This document shows, piece after piece, positions 8,938 through 17,971 of a stretch of DNA of 38,836 nucleotides. Location of the stretch: positions 1-38,836 of the forward strand of contig CAZFWV010000027.1 of the NCBI GenBank assembly GCA_964522605.1, in the 5' to 3' direction. The notes beneath the pieces are model-generated. The model did no database searches and had not been told where the DNA came from. It was given only the letters and a program-made list of their open reading frames with translations. Each line of letters begins with the position of its first letter. Position 1 is the stretch's first letter. The position numbers and the translations under genes were made by a program. This stretch comes from CAVZLD01 sp964522605. Lineage in GTDB: Bacteria > Planctomycetota > Planctomycetia > Pirellulales > Pirellulaceae.

Positions 8938-11178
8938 ATGATCGAATCGAAGCAGTCCCAGCCGATCATTGGGCTCGGCAAGCGGGTCCGGGGAGTACGG
9001 CCCCAGGAGCAGCGGACTGGAGTCCCTCTCAGCCAGCGGCGAGTCTGGCCGGGAAAACCGTATCCGCTGGGAGCGACGTGGGACGGTCGCGGAGTGAACT
9101 TCGCGATCTATTCGGAGCACGCGACGAAGGTCGAGTTGTGCCTGTTTGATTCGCCCGACGACCGACAGGAATCCGAGCGGATTCCGTTGCCGGACCGCAC
9201 GGATATGGTCTGGCATGTTTACTTGCCAGAAGTTGCGCCCGGCCAATTCTATGGATACCGGATCGATGGTCCTTATGATCCCGCACGAGGCCACCGCTTC
9301 AATCCGCATAAACTTCTGCTGGATCCCTACGCGAAGCTGGTGGCACGCAGTGCTCGCTGGGACGATTCGCTGTTTGGTTACATCGTCGGATCGGCAGAAG
9401 AAGATCAGTCGTTCGACGAAAGGGATAGCGGCGCGTTTGCTCCGTTGGGAGCAGTGATCGATCCCGCCTTCACGTGGGGCGACGACCATCATCCTTACAC
9501 GCCGATGCACAAAACGGTCATTTACGAAGTTCACGTGCGAGGCTTTACGAAGTTGCACGCTAGCGTGCCAGAAGAATTGCGCGGCACCTACACCGGTCTG
9601 GCCAGCGCACCGGCAATCCGCTACTTGAAGCGATTAGGCGTGACGGCTGTCGAGTTAATGCCGGTCCATCATTTTCTTCAGGACCGTCATCTGGTTGAAC
9701 GCGGGCTTACCAACTACTGGGGTTACAACACCCTGGCGTACTTCGCTCCCGAACTTCGGTATTCCGCGCACGGACATCTGCTGGATGCAGTCCGCGAATT
9801 TAAGTCAATGGTCCGAAATCTGCACAAGGCAGGAATCGAAGTCATCCTGGATGTGGTCTACAACCACACGGCCGAAGGCAATCATATGGGCCCGACGCTG
9901 TCCTTCCGGGGTATCGATAACGCCGCTTATTACCGCCTGGTTGCCGACGATCCGCGTTACTACATGGACTATACCGGCTGTGGGAACACGTTGAACGTGA
10001 TGAACCCTCGCGTGCTGCAGTTGATTATGGACAGCCTACGTTACTGGATTACGGAGATGCATGTCGACGGATTCCGGTTTGATCTGGCCAGTGCTCTGGC
10101 ACGCGAACTCCATGCAGTAGACAAACTTGGCGCATTCTTCGACATCATTCATCAGGATCCGATCATCTCGCAGACCAAGTTGATTGCCGAGCCGTGGGAC
10201 TTGGGCGAGGGTGGCTATATGGTCGGGAATTTCCCCGCTCAATGGTCGGAGTGGAACGGCAAGTACCGTGATTGCGTGCGCGCGTTCTGGAAAGGAGACG
10301 GTGGAGTTGTTTCGGAGTTTGCGACCCGTTTCTGCGGCAGCAGCGACCTGTACGCCTGGAGTGGACGTCGCCCCAAGGCCAGCATCAACTTCGTAACCTG
10401 CCACGACGGATTCACGCTGGAGGACCTGGTTTCTTACAACCAGAAGCACAATCAGGCGAACGGCGAAGAGAACCGGGACGGAGCGGATCACAATATCAGT
10501 TGGAATTGCGGAGCCGAGGGTCCTACGAAGGATCGCAAGATTCTCGCACTGCGGGACCGCAAAAAACGCTCGATCCTGGCGACGCTGATTTTCTCCCAGG
10601 GCGTACCGATGTTGCTGGCGGGCGACGAAATCGGACATACCCAAGTGGGCAACAACAATGCTTATTGCCAGGACAATGAAACGACCTGGCTGGATTGGCG
10701 CACCACTCGTCGCAAACGGAATCGCGAATTGCTGGATTTTGTGCGTAAAGTCATCGCGATTTTCCGCGATCAGCCAGTCTTTCATCGGCGCAAGTTCTTC
10801 TCCGGGCGGGCGATTGGAGGTGCGGAGGCTCCCAATATCGCCTGGCTGAACCCCGATGGTACCGAAATGAGCAACGAACAATGGAATGCACCGCATGTGC
10901 GTTGTTTCGGCGTAGTGCTGTTCGGCGACAGTATTGATGTGGATGAGGAAGGCGAGGAAATCAATGGCGACACAATCTTGATCTTATTCAATGCGGATCA
11001 TGACCTGACGATCCCGTTCACCTTGCCGAACATCGAGGAACAACTTCCCTGGCAGCGGTTGCTGGACACCTTTGAGGCGAACGCGACGATGGAGGAGTTT
11101 TCGGAGGGCAGCGTTTACGACCTGCGTCCTTGCTCGATGGCTATGTTCCGCATGGGAGTCGAGAACGGTGTCCATTAG
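8938..11178 (+). CDS. glgX: glycogen debranching enzyme (GlgX, GH13_11)
   Basis: A 746-residue isoamylase-type enzyme that hydrolyses alpha-1,6 branches of glucan. The N-terminal CBM48 ('GVNFAIYSEHATKVELCLFD') is followed by 'GYRIDGPYDPARGHRFNPHK', a signature of the GlgX/TreX group. The barrel shows 'VILDVVYNHTAEG', nucleophile D382 ('FRFDLASAL'), acid E418 ('LIAEPWDLGEGGYMVGNFP') and D490 ('TCHDGFTLEDLVSYN'). The start is set by GAGGAG a few bases before ATG 8938. It lies 95 bp after glgB and 62 bp before treY. In this context it supplies unbranched maltooligosaccharides to TreY and MalQ. Whether it is specific for short branches (GlgX) or also for long chains (TreX-like) cannot be told from the sequence. 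Confidence 0.93.
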   Translation: MIESKQSQPIIGLGKRVRGVRPQEQRTGVPLSQRRVWPGKPYPLGATWDGRGVNFAIYSEHATKVELCLFDSPDDRQESERIPLPDRTDMVWHVYLPEVAPGQFYGYRIDGPYDPARGHRFNPHKLLLDPYAKLVARSARWDDSLFGYIVGSAEEDQSFDERDSGAFAPLGAVIDPAFTWGDDHHPYTPMHKTVIYEVHVRGFTKLHASVPEELRGTYTGLASAPAIRYLKRLGVTAVELMPVHHFLQDRHLVERGLTNYWGYNTLAYFAPELRYSAHGHLLDAVREFKSMVRNLHKAGIEVILDVVYNHTAEGNHMGPTLSFRGIDNAAYYRLVADDPRYYMDYTGCGNTLNVMNPRVLQLIMDSLRYWITEMHVDGFRFDLASALARELHAVDKLGAFFDIIHQDPIISQTKLIAEPWDLGEGGYMVGNFPAQWSEWNGKYRDCVRAFWKGDGGVVSEFATRFCGSSDLYAWSGRRPKASINFVTCHDGFTLEDLVSYNQKHNQANGEENRDGADHNISWNCGAEGPTKDRKILALRDRKKRSILATLIFSQGVPMLLAGDEIGHTQVGNNNAYCQDNETTWLDWRTTRRKRNRELLDFVRKVIAIFRDQPVFHRRKFFSGRAIGGAEAPNIAWLNPDGTEMSNEQWNAPHVRCFGVVLFGDSIDVDEEGEEINGDTILILFNADHDLTIPFTLPNIEEQLPWQRLLDTFEANATMEEFSEGSVYDLRPCSMAMFRMGVENGVH

Positions 11179-11240
11179 CTGAGGAGAGACCCAAAAGTGC
11201 CCAGCGTGATCGCTGCGCGTACGGAAAGCACAAACGTTCC

Positions 11241-14200
11241 ATGTTCGACGTTTACTATCGGCCGATCGCGACGTATCGGCTGCAATTCAACCCCGATTTT
11301 GGTTTTCGAGATGCGCAAGCACTAGTGCCGTACTTCAGCCGTCTTGGGGTCACGCATCTCTACGCTTCCCCCATTCTGCGCGCACGGCAAACAAGCACTC
11401 ATGGCTACGATGTCGTAGATCCAAAAACGATTAACTCCAAGCTGGGCGACGAGACGGAATTGATCGATCTCGTGACTGATCTGCGCCATTTCGGACTGGG
11501 TCTGATTCTCGATATCGTACCCAACCATACCGCAGCCAGCATCGAGAACCCATACTGGCGCGATGTTCTGACCTATGGAAGTAGCTCGCCTTTCGCCAGC
11601 TGGTTCGACATTGATTGGCGACAGCCAGATCCCGAAATGTGGGGCCGCGTGTTGCTGCCCGTCTTGGGCGAGCCACGGTTGCGGGTCCTGGCACAGAACC
11701 AGTTTCGGCTCGTCTGGTCAGACGGACGCTTTCTCGTGGAGTATTTCGATCACGTTTTTCCCGTCGATCCCGCGACCGTGCCGATGATCTGCAAGTTCGG
11801 TCTGGAGGAACTTGACACACTCTTGCGGAAGGAGGATCCCACGCGGGAGAAGATTGTCGAGATCCTCGGACAGCTGAGAAAATTGCCTCGACTGGCAACC
11901 CGCCTGCGACGACACGTCGACATTGATCGCGATGAGACCGAAGAATGGCTTGCCCAGTTGGCGCGCCTCGTCGTCCAATCGCCTCGAATACAGCAGTGGG
12001 CCGAGAGCACCGCGGAACGCTTTGGTCAGGGTGAAGCGGGCCATCGTCGAATGAAACAACTGCTTGACAATCAGCCGTATCGATTAGTTCACTGGAGACT
12101 TGCTGCCCGTACGATCAATTATCGTCGATTCTTTGACATCAACGAATTGATTTCCGTGCGACAGGAAGACCCGCGAGTTTTCGAAGAAACCCACGCCACC
12201 GTTCTGCGCTGGGTCCACGAGGGTTTGGTGGACGGCCTGCGCATCGATCATATCGACGGTCTGCGGGATCCTCTCGGATATTTGGACCGACTGGCTGAAG
12301 CGGTCGCCGATCCCGACCGCTCTCGACCAATTCCCATCTTCGTCGAGAAAATCCTGGCTTCGGGCGAAAAACTGCCGTGCGCGTGGCCGGTTGCTGGCAC
12401 GACCGGTTATGAGTTCCTGAATCAAGTCGAGGCCACTCTTGTTTCTGCACAAGGTTTCGCGACCGTTGAGGAGCAATATCGTCGCATGGTACGGCGACCC
12501 GTTGAGTTTCGCGATATCGCTGCGTGGGGAAAACGTCGCGTGTTGCGCAACGACCTTTCGCCTCAGGTCGGCCGGTTGGCCGATGTTTTGTTGCGCCTGT
12601 CGGACAACAGTCGAATCGGGTCCAGAGGAACATCCGGGGTCGAAGCGGCGCTGGCTGTTGCCAACGGCGGGCAGAAGCAACCGAATGGTGCGACGAATCC
12701 GGTGACCGCGGGCGATCCGGACGACGCGAGTGGCGGATTGTATCGGAGCGCAGGGACGTTAGTCGGTCAATCTCAGCCGACGAAATCTGACTTTGTCGAA
12801 GCGATCGTGGAGGTCGTCACCGCATTACCGATCTATCGGACCTATGTCGATGGTCAACGGGGTGACTTCAGTGATATGGATCGGCGTTACCTTCAGCGCG
12901 CCATCCAACGTGCTCGACAGCAAGGACGGGGCACACCGGAGGCGATCGACTTTCTGGGGGAAATACTGCTACTGCAAAACAAATCACATCTCTCCGACCA
13001 GGAGATCCACGAGCGTGTAAATTTCGTGCAGCGATTCCAGCAGTTGACGGGACCTGCTGCCGCCAAGGGTATCGAAGACACGGCACTGTATGCCTATGTC
13101 CCTCTCGTTTCCCTCAATGAAGTCGGCGGTGAACCGGAGATTCCCGAGGCACCCCTGGCCAAGTTGCATCAGGCGAACGACGAGCGCGCGGCGGCCTGGC
13201 CGCAAAACATGCTCTGTGTGACCACGCACGATACCAAACGCACCGCGGACGTTCGGGCACGTCTGGACGTGCTGACCGAGGTCCCCAAGCTCTGGTTCGG
13301 TCTCGTCCGACGCTGGCAGCGGCTTAATCGGCCCCATCGCTCGCGTGTGCGTGGCAAAGATGCGCCCGAGGCGGCGACCGAGTACTTGTTTTATCAGACG
13401 GTCGTGGGGATCTGGCCGGCGCCCGATCCCGATGCACCCGGACAGCTGCCGCCGGCAGAAACACTGAACGAATTGCGCGAACGGATAGAAAGCTACATGA
13501 TGAAGGCGGTACGGGAAGCAAAGACTCATACGTCCTGGACCGACACGAATCAGGAATATGAGGATGCAGTCCTGTCGTTTGTCCGCAGTCTGCTGCTCTT
13601 GGATGGCAGCAGCGGAACACCGTTTCTCTCGGACGTCCAAAAGCTTGTTAACCGCATCGCCCGGCCCGGATTCTGGAACAGCCTGTCGCGAACTCTGATC
13701 CAATTCACAGCACCGGGAAGCCCGGATTTGTATCAGGGTGATGAACTGTGGAATTATGCGCTGGTCGATCCGGACAATCGTCGACCGGTCGACTACGAGC
13801 TACGCAGAAACATGTTGGATGAAATCATCACCGGCATGGAAGGGACGGAGGGTGCTCGCTGCGATTTTCTGCAGAACATCGTTTCATCACCGGAAGATGG
13901 TCGTATTAAGCTGCACGTGATTCGCGGCGCATTGGCGGCCCGAGGAAATCATCCGCAACTATTCGGGAATGGTCAGTATCTGCCACTCGCGACCTCAGGT
14001 TCCACCGCCCATCACCTGATCGCCTTCGCTCGCCTGCCCTCGAATAACGACACCTCCGACAGGAAGGCGGCCGTAATTGTCGTTCCGCGGCTGACCGCAA
14101 CACTCGTATCGGCCACGGATATTCCGCTCGGCCCGAAAGTTTGGGACGATGCATGCATTCCGCTTCCCGAAACGCTGCAGGACCGTACCTGGTGCTCGGT

Positions 14201-14306
14201 CTTCACCCGGCAGCAGATCCGCAGTGGCGAGTCTCTTGCCGTCGCGAACGTACTGGAATCCTATCCGGTTGCCCTGCTGATCAGCGAGGGAGTCGGCAGA
14301 AGCTGA
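11241..14306 (+). CDS. treY: maltooligosyl trehalose synthase (TreY, GH13_26)
   Basis: A 1021-residue enzyme that turns the reducing end of a maltooligosaccharide into a trehalose unit by intramolecular transglycosylation. The first residues 'YRPIATYRLQFNPDFGF' and 'THLYASPILRAR' are typical TreY. Catalytic residues are D336 ('LRIDHIDGLRDP'), E369 ('IFVEKILASGEKLP') and D664 ('TTHDTKR'). The C-terminal 'TAPGSPDLYQGDELW' is also characteristic. The frame is open back to ATG 11130 inside glgX, but conserved sequence starts at the ATG used here, with GGAAAG at 11223-11228. Residues about 455-515 are a Gly/Ala/Ser/Asn-rich insertion. TreY needs a partner, TreZ, to release free trehalose; none is encoded in the window. 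Confidence 0.94.
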   Translation: MFDVYYRPIATYRLQFNPDFGFRDAQALVPYFSRLGVTHLYASPILRARQTSTHGYDVVDPKTINSKLGDETELIDLVTDLRHFGLGLILDIVPNHTAASIENPYWRDVLTYGSSSPFASWFDIDWRQPDPEMWGRVLLPVLGEPRLRVLAQNQFRLVWSDGRFLVEYFDHVFPVDPATVPMICKFGLEELDTLLRKEDPTREKIVEILGQLRKLPRLATRLRRHVDIDRDETEEWLAQLARLVVQSPRIQQWAESTAERFGQGEAGHRRMKQLLDNQPYRLVHWRLAARTINYRRFFDINELISVRQEDPRVFEETHATVLRWVHEGLVDGLRIDHIDGLRDPLGYLDRLAEAVADPDRSRPIPIFVEKILASGEKLPCAWPVAGTTGYEFLNQVEATLVSAQGFATVEEQYRRMVRRPVEFRDIAAWGKRRVLRNDLSPQVGRLADVLLRLSDNSRIGSRGTSGVEAALAVANGGQKQPNGATNPVTAGDPDDASGGLYRSAGTLVGQSQPTKSDFVEAIVEVVTALPIYRTYVDGQRGDFSDMDRRYLQRAIQRARQQGRGTPEAIDFLGEILLLQNKSHLSDQEIHERVNFVQRFQQLTGPAAAKGIEDTALYAYVPLVSLNEVGGEPEIPEAPLAKLHQANDERAAAWPQNMLCVTTHDTKRTADVRARLDVLTEVPKLWFGLVRRWQRLNRPHRSRVRGKDAPEAATEYLFYQTVVGIWPAPDPDAPGQLPPAETLNELRERIESYMMKAVREAKTHTSWTDTNQEYEDAVLSFVRSLLLLDGSSGTPFLSDVQKLVNRIARPGFWNSLSRTLIQFTAPGSPDLYQGDELWNYALVDPDNRRPVDYELRRNMLDEIITGMEGTEGARCDFLQNIVSSPEDGRIKLHVIRGALAARGNHPQLFGNGQYLPLATSGSTAHHLIAFARLPSNNDTSDRKAAVIVVPRLTATLVSATDIPLGPKVWDDACIPLPETLQDRTWCSVFTRQQIRSGESLAVANVLESYPVALLISEGVGRS

Positions 14307-14521
14307 CACCCCGCTGCGCACCGCTTGCGAATCCGCCCTTCCGATGAGTGGTCGGAAGCACCATAATAGGGACAGAAGCATATCTGCAGCCACTCTGCCC
14401 TTTGCTTGTTTCGTGCGCGATTCGTCGTCCGCGTATCTTCCAGCCGGTAGCGTTCCCCCGGTGTGACATGCGTGGTACGGGACGAGAATCCGCGCTCGTC
14501 GATTCGATACAGAGAGTGAAG
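14307..14521. other. spacer between treY and malQ
   Basis: No gene is visible. A perfect 7-bp inverted repeat CTTCCGA (14338-14344) / TCGGAAG (14352-14358) with a 7-nt loop could be a weak hairpin or a protein binding site. It has no T tract. The malQ frame is open through part of this stretch from 14348, but that part resembles no enzyme sequence. Confidence 0.3.
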
Positions 14522-16312
14522 ATGACAGCTACTTGGTCTGGACAGGCAGCCGCTGGCGCTGCCTTACGCCGATTGGGGATCGATCGGCTGGTACTGTCGA
14601 TTCATCAGGCGAGTTTTCCCCCGGCAGACGATGATATTGGATCTGGTACGCCGTACTCCGCGCGGAGTCACACGATGATGCGGTGGATTGCCCAGCTCGG
14701 CTTTACAGGTGTGGTGCTGGGCCCCGCGGGAATCACCAGTCAAAGCAACCCTTCGCCCTATGACGCGACAGCGCTTTCTCGAAATCCACTGCATATCGCA
14801 CTGGGGCCGCTCGTTGAACAGGGGCTGCTCAAAGAAGACTTACTGAAAGCGGCCGTGGAACACCGACCTGCGAACGACCGTGTCGTGTACGACTATGCAT
14901 GGAAGACACAACGGCAGTTGTTGGCGAGTGTCGCGGACTGCAGTCCTCACGGCCCAGCGTCGAAAGAACGGACAATGGGCGATCGAGAATTCGCACGGTG
15001 GCTACGGTCGGAAGCCGACTTCGAAGGGATCACGGCAGCCGTCGGCCATGAGAACTTCCAAGACTGGCCGGCAACACCGCCCGTACAAACAGAAGCGGCT
15101 GACCTGTTTTTGTTATCGCAACAAATCGTCCATCAGCAGCACGCGGACTTTCGTCAACACTGCCGCCGATTGGGGCTGCGAGTCTGGGCCGATCTACCCG
15201 TCGGGACAAGTCATCGCGATCGGTACTTGCTGCGCGGACTCTTCCTGCCCGGGTACGCCATGGGAGCACCTCCCAGCCGAACCAATCCTGAAGGGCAACC
15301 CTGGGGATACCCCATTCTAGATCCCGAGCAGTTGCAGCCGCGGGGAGGTGCGTGGCACTATGTGATGATGCGACTGGATGCCTTACTGCGTGATCACGAC
15401 GGGTTGCGGATTGATCATCCTCACGGTTGGGTCTGTCCGTGGGTCTATCGAACGGATGATCCCGACCCGTTGCACGCGGTGCAGCATGGTGCGAGGCTGT
15501 ACGAGTCACCGGACTTGCCGAACCACCCGGCGCTTGCTGCCTACGCTCGTATTCGATCGGACCAGATTGATCCAGCTCAACCGCGGTACGCTGATCACTG
15601 GGTGCGGGACATCGAACCGGTTCAAGTCGACCAGTATGCGCGACTGTTCGATCTGATTGTCGAACGCATCCAGGCGTACGGACGTGACCCCAATGACTCG
15701 ATGGTCGAAGTTCTTTCGACCTGTCCACGACCGCTGGCAGAAGTGTTGGCGCGCCATCACATGGGCCGTTACCGGGTAACCCAGAAAGCGAACCTGGAGA
15801 ATCGCCACGATGTGTATCGCACTGACTGCGCTCGCGCAGAAGACTGGGTCATGGTGGGCAACCACGACACGCCGCCGCTACGAGCGGTCATCGATCAGTG
15901 GGATCGACGCGGAAAAATATCGCTCCGCGCAAACTATCTGGCCAGCCGTTTGTCGGTCGACGCCCAGGAGTATGCCATCCTGCAACACCAATTCGTCGAG
16001 GATCCCTGTGCACTGGCCACGGCCATGTTTGCCGATTTGTTCTGTGGTCCGGCACGCAACGTACTGATTTTCTGGGTGGATTTATTCGGCTCGAGCGAAG
16101 TCTACAATCGACCGGGCATTGTTGACGGAGCGAATTGGAGCCTTCGAGTTCCGGTAGACTTTGAGCGAGCCTGCAGTGCAGCACGAAAACGCCGGGAAGC
16201 ACCGGACTTGGCCCAGGCTCTGGCTTGGGCACTTCACGCGAAAGGCCTGGATCAAGATGCGGAGGGGAAGTCACTCGCGGCAGCACTCCTGCGCGGGAGT
16301 GAATCGGTCTAA
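14522..16312 (+). CDS. malQ: divergent 4-alpha-glucanotransferase (MalQ-like, GH77)
   Basis: A protein of 596 residues that resembles amylomaltase, which moves glucan segments between maltooligosaccharides. Visible GH77 features are 'RVWADLPVGTSHRD', 'GAPPSRTNPEGQPWGYPILD' (compare the usual GAPPD...GQLWG-P), nucleophile D298 in 'LRIDHPHGW', a candidate acid E396 in 'EVLSTCPRPL', and D449 in 'GNHDTPPL'. The part around the acid and 'RVTQKANLENRHDVYR' differ clearly from classical MalQ, where the acid sits in an AEDLG-type motif, so this belongs to a divergent branch. It is the last gene of the alpha-glucan block. The start at 14522 follows AGAGAGTGAAG; ATG 14468 and 14348 are alternatives without conserved sequence. 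Substrate range may differ from MalQ. Confidence 0.8.
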   Translation: MTATWSGQAAAGAALRRLGIDRLVLSIHQASFPPADDDIGSGTPYSARSHTMMRWIAQLGFTGVVLGPAGITSQSNPSPYDATALSRNPLHIALGPLVEQGLLKEDLLKAAVEHRPANDRVVYDYAWKTQRQLLASVADCSPHGPASKERTMGDREFARWLRSEADFEGITAAVGHENFQDWPATPPVQTEAADLFLLSQQIVHQQHADFRQHCRRLGLRVWADLPVGTSHRDRYLLRGLFLPGYAMGAPPSRTNPEGQPWGYPILDPEQLQPRGGAWHYVMMRLDALLRDHDGLRIDHPHGWVCPWVYRTDDPDPLHAVQHGARLYESPDLPNHPALAAYARIRSDQIDPAQPRYADHWVRDIEPVQVDQYARLFDLIVERIQAYGRDPNDSMVEVLSTCPRPLAEVLARHHMGRYRVTQKANLENRHDVYRTDCARAEDWVMVGNHDTPPLRAVIDQWDRRGKISLRANYLASRLSVDAQEYAILQHQFVEDPCALATAMFADLFCGPARNVLIFWVDLFGSSEVYNRPGIVDGANWSLRVPVDFERACSAARKRREAPDLAQALAWALHAKGLDQDAEGKSLAAALLRGSESV

Positions 16313-16557
16313 CGCACAATGTCGAAGGCAATCTGCTCTCCAAGACCCAAAGGATGAACGCCCAACCGACGAGAACTCACACGATTTCGCGCTGGAGATG
16401 ACACAAAGTGGGCGTCTCCGGTCCACGGGCCGCCAATCCCGTCCTGAGTCGCGCGGATTCACCCCGGCGATCGTTCCAAACCGCGAATCCCTTCATCAGC
16501 CGTTTGTGCGTGGCGCAGAACAGTCGAGTGCACAGAGGCAGCCCCCCTTCGACCATG
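16313..16557. other. convergent spacer
   Basis: This is the region between the ends of the malQ-like gene (+) and the beta-propeller gene (-). No gene, clear hairpin terminator or repeat was seen. Confidence 0.4.
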
Positions 16558-17733
16558 CTATCTTCCGCGCGAACGCCGGTGCGTCGACGTAATTGATCCG
16601 ACAACTCCTGCCATCGCCAGTATTCCGAGCACATTCGACGCCGGCTCGGGAACACTGATCGTCGAGATCCCACCTCCTCCCGGAACGGGATAACCGGGTA
16701 TGCCGACTTCGAGTTTGAGGAGACTCGGCCCGGGCCAATCGGGCGGCCCCGGAGCAAGAAACCCTGTGTAGCCGCCGTTGGTCACGAAGATGTTCTCGCG
16801 CTCGCCTTTTCCCGTCCCAAAGGCCAGGTTGAACGGCGCATCGAGGGGCTCGTCCGGGTACACTGCGAAAGTCTCCTGAGATCGATCGTCCCCATTGATG
16901 CGGACGATTGCGGCGCGGCTGGGTACGGTGACATAGCCATTGCCGAGAACGTCAAAGGCGATACCGTCCAGTTGCAGGGGAAATGGCGACTGGTAAAGGA
17001 CGGATTCGGGCACGTCGTCGACCTGCTTCCAGACCTCCGGTTGGCCCGCGCTGCCGTCGGGCAGGATCGGAACGCGCACGACCAGCGCCTTGTCCGAATT
17101 GATCGTGTAAAGGTCGCCCTGGTAAAACGCGACACCGTTCGCACCGACCGGGAAAGAGAATAAGGAGGGAGGCAGTCCCGTCAACAGATCGTCGCGGAGC
17201 CACAACTCCGCCTCTCTACCCCGCGGGATTCGCCAGATGCCACCCTCAGCAAACCCGCCGCTCACCGGATCGATGGAAAACGTCTCGGTTATATACAGTG
17301 TCCCCTGATGATCGAAGGCAATCGCGTTCGGGCAGACAATCTGGTCGGTGCCGGGCAAACGGTCAAAATGGCCGTCCTGATCAACTTGGTAGACACCGTT
17401 GTTCGGCTCAGCCGCCCGGGCCACGTACACGTTGCCCGTGGCATCCGTCGTCAGACCGAGTGCACTGGGCGAGCCGAAATCTACGAGCGTCGACATCTCA
17501 CCGGATGGCGCGAACTGGTAGATCACACCCAGCGGACCGCCGATCCCTCCGATGCTGGCGAAAACGTTTCCGACCTTATCGACGGCCACGCCCTCAGGAA
17601 ATTCCGCCTGGTATGGGTTGAACGGAATCACGCTTGGAAAGCGACCGGCTTGTGGAGCGGCCCGGGCAACCGTCGCCAGCAGCAGGATCGCACAAGCGGA
17701 AACGCCCACGATTCGGTGTACGGTTCGGGACAT
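16558..17733 (-). CDS. secreted SMP-30/NHL-type beta-propeller protein with PEP-CTERM-like tail
   Basis: A 391-residue exported protein. A signal peptide (about 1-25, 'GVSACAILLLATVARA') is followed by propeller-like repeats of the kind 'PEGVAVDKVGNVFAS', 'ALGLTTDATGNVYVAR', 'PNAIAFDHQGTLYITE' and 'LDGIAFDVLGNGYVTV', as in SMP-30/gluconolactonase/NHL proteins. The C-terminus carries 'VPEPAS', a hydrophobic stretch and a basic 'HRRSRGR' end. This is the layout of a PEP-CTERM sorting signal, used with exosortase. The enzyme activity, if any, is unknown. The start follows AGGAGAGG (complement of 17738-17745); the frame is open upstream to 17799. The gene is divergent from the sigma factor gene, with which it may share a control region. 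Confidence 0.75.
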   Translation of the reverse strand: MSRTVHRIVGVSACAILLLATVARAAPQAGRFPSVIPFNPYQAEFPEGVAVDKVGNVFASIGGIGGPLGVIYQFAPSGEMSTLVDFGSPSALGLTTDATGNVYVARAAEPNNGVYQVDQDGHFDRLPGTDQIVCPNAIAFDHQGTLYITETFSIDPVSGGFAEGGIWRIPRGREAELWLRDDLLTGLPPSLFSFPVGANGVAFYQGDLYTINSDKALVVRVPILPDGSAGQPEVWKQVDDVPESVLYQSPFPLQLDGIAFDVLGNGYVTVPSRAAIVRINGDDRSQETFAVYPDEPLDAPFNLAFGTGKGERENIFVTNGGYTGFLAPGPPDWPGPSLLKLEVGIPGYPVPGGGGISTISVPEPASNVLGILAMAGVVGSITSTHRRSRGR

Positions 17734-17971
17734 AGGACCTCTCCTGATGAATGAACTCCCCCTCGATGCGCGTGATACTCGCATCCACGTTTGCAGCAAC
17801 CACTTCCTCCCCCAATCTCTCTATACGAGAAATGCTCTCCAAGGTGTCTGAGGCCTCACGAGATTCCCGTTTGTCATCCTGACGGATTGGCTGTGGACAA
17901 GGACCAAGAGTTGGTAGAATAGGGTGTCTCTCCGCGTTAGCCCGTTGGGTACCGGTGTCAATCCGATCGCC
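17734..17971. promoter_or_regulatory. divergent control region
   Basis: It separates the propeller protein (-) and the sigma factor (+). On the + strand TAGAAT (17915-17920) lies 57 bp before the sigma start, with TGGACA (17894-17899) upstream at a short 15-bp spacing. On the - strand TATAGA (complement of 17820-17825) could be a -10 for the propeller gene. No palindromic operator was seen. Confidence 0.3.
17915..17920 (+). promoter_or_regulatory. candidate -10 element (TAGAAT)
   Basis: TAGAAT lies 57 bp before the sigma factor start, in the sequence TTGGTAGAATAGGG. The same hexamer stands at similar distances before two other genes in the window (60 and 62 bp). Confidence 0.3.

Noticed and set aside
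10036..10896. 286-codon frame on the - strand
   Set aside because: It is antisense to the catalytic part of glgX and has no recognisable domain.
15030..15728. 232-codon Arg/Pro/Ser-rich frame on the - strand
   Set aside because: It is antisense to the malQ-like gene, with biased composition typical of a shadow frame.
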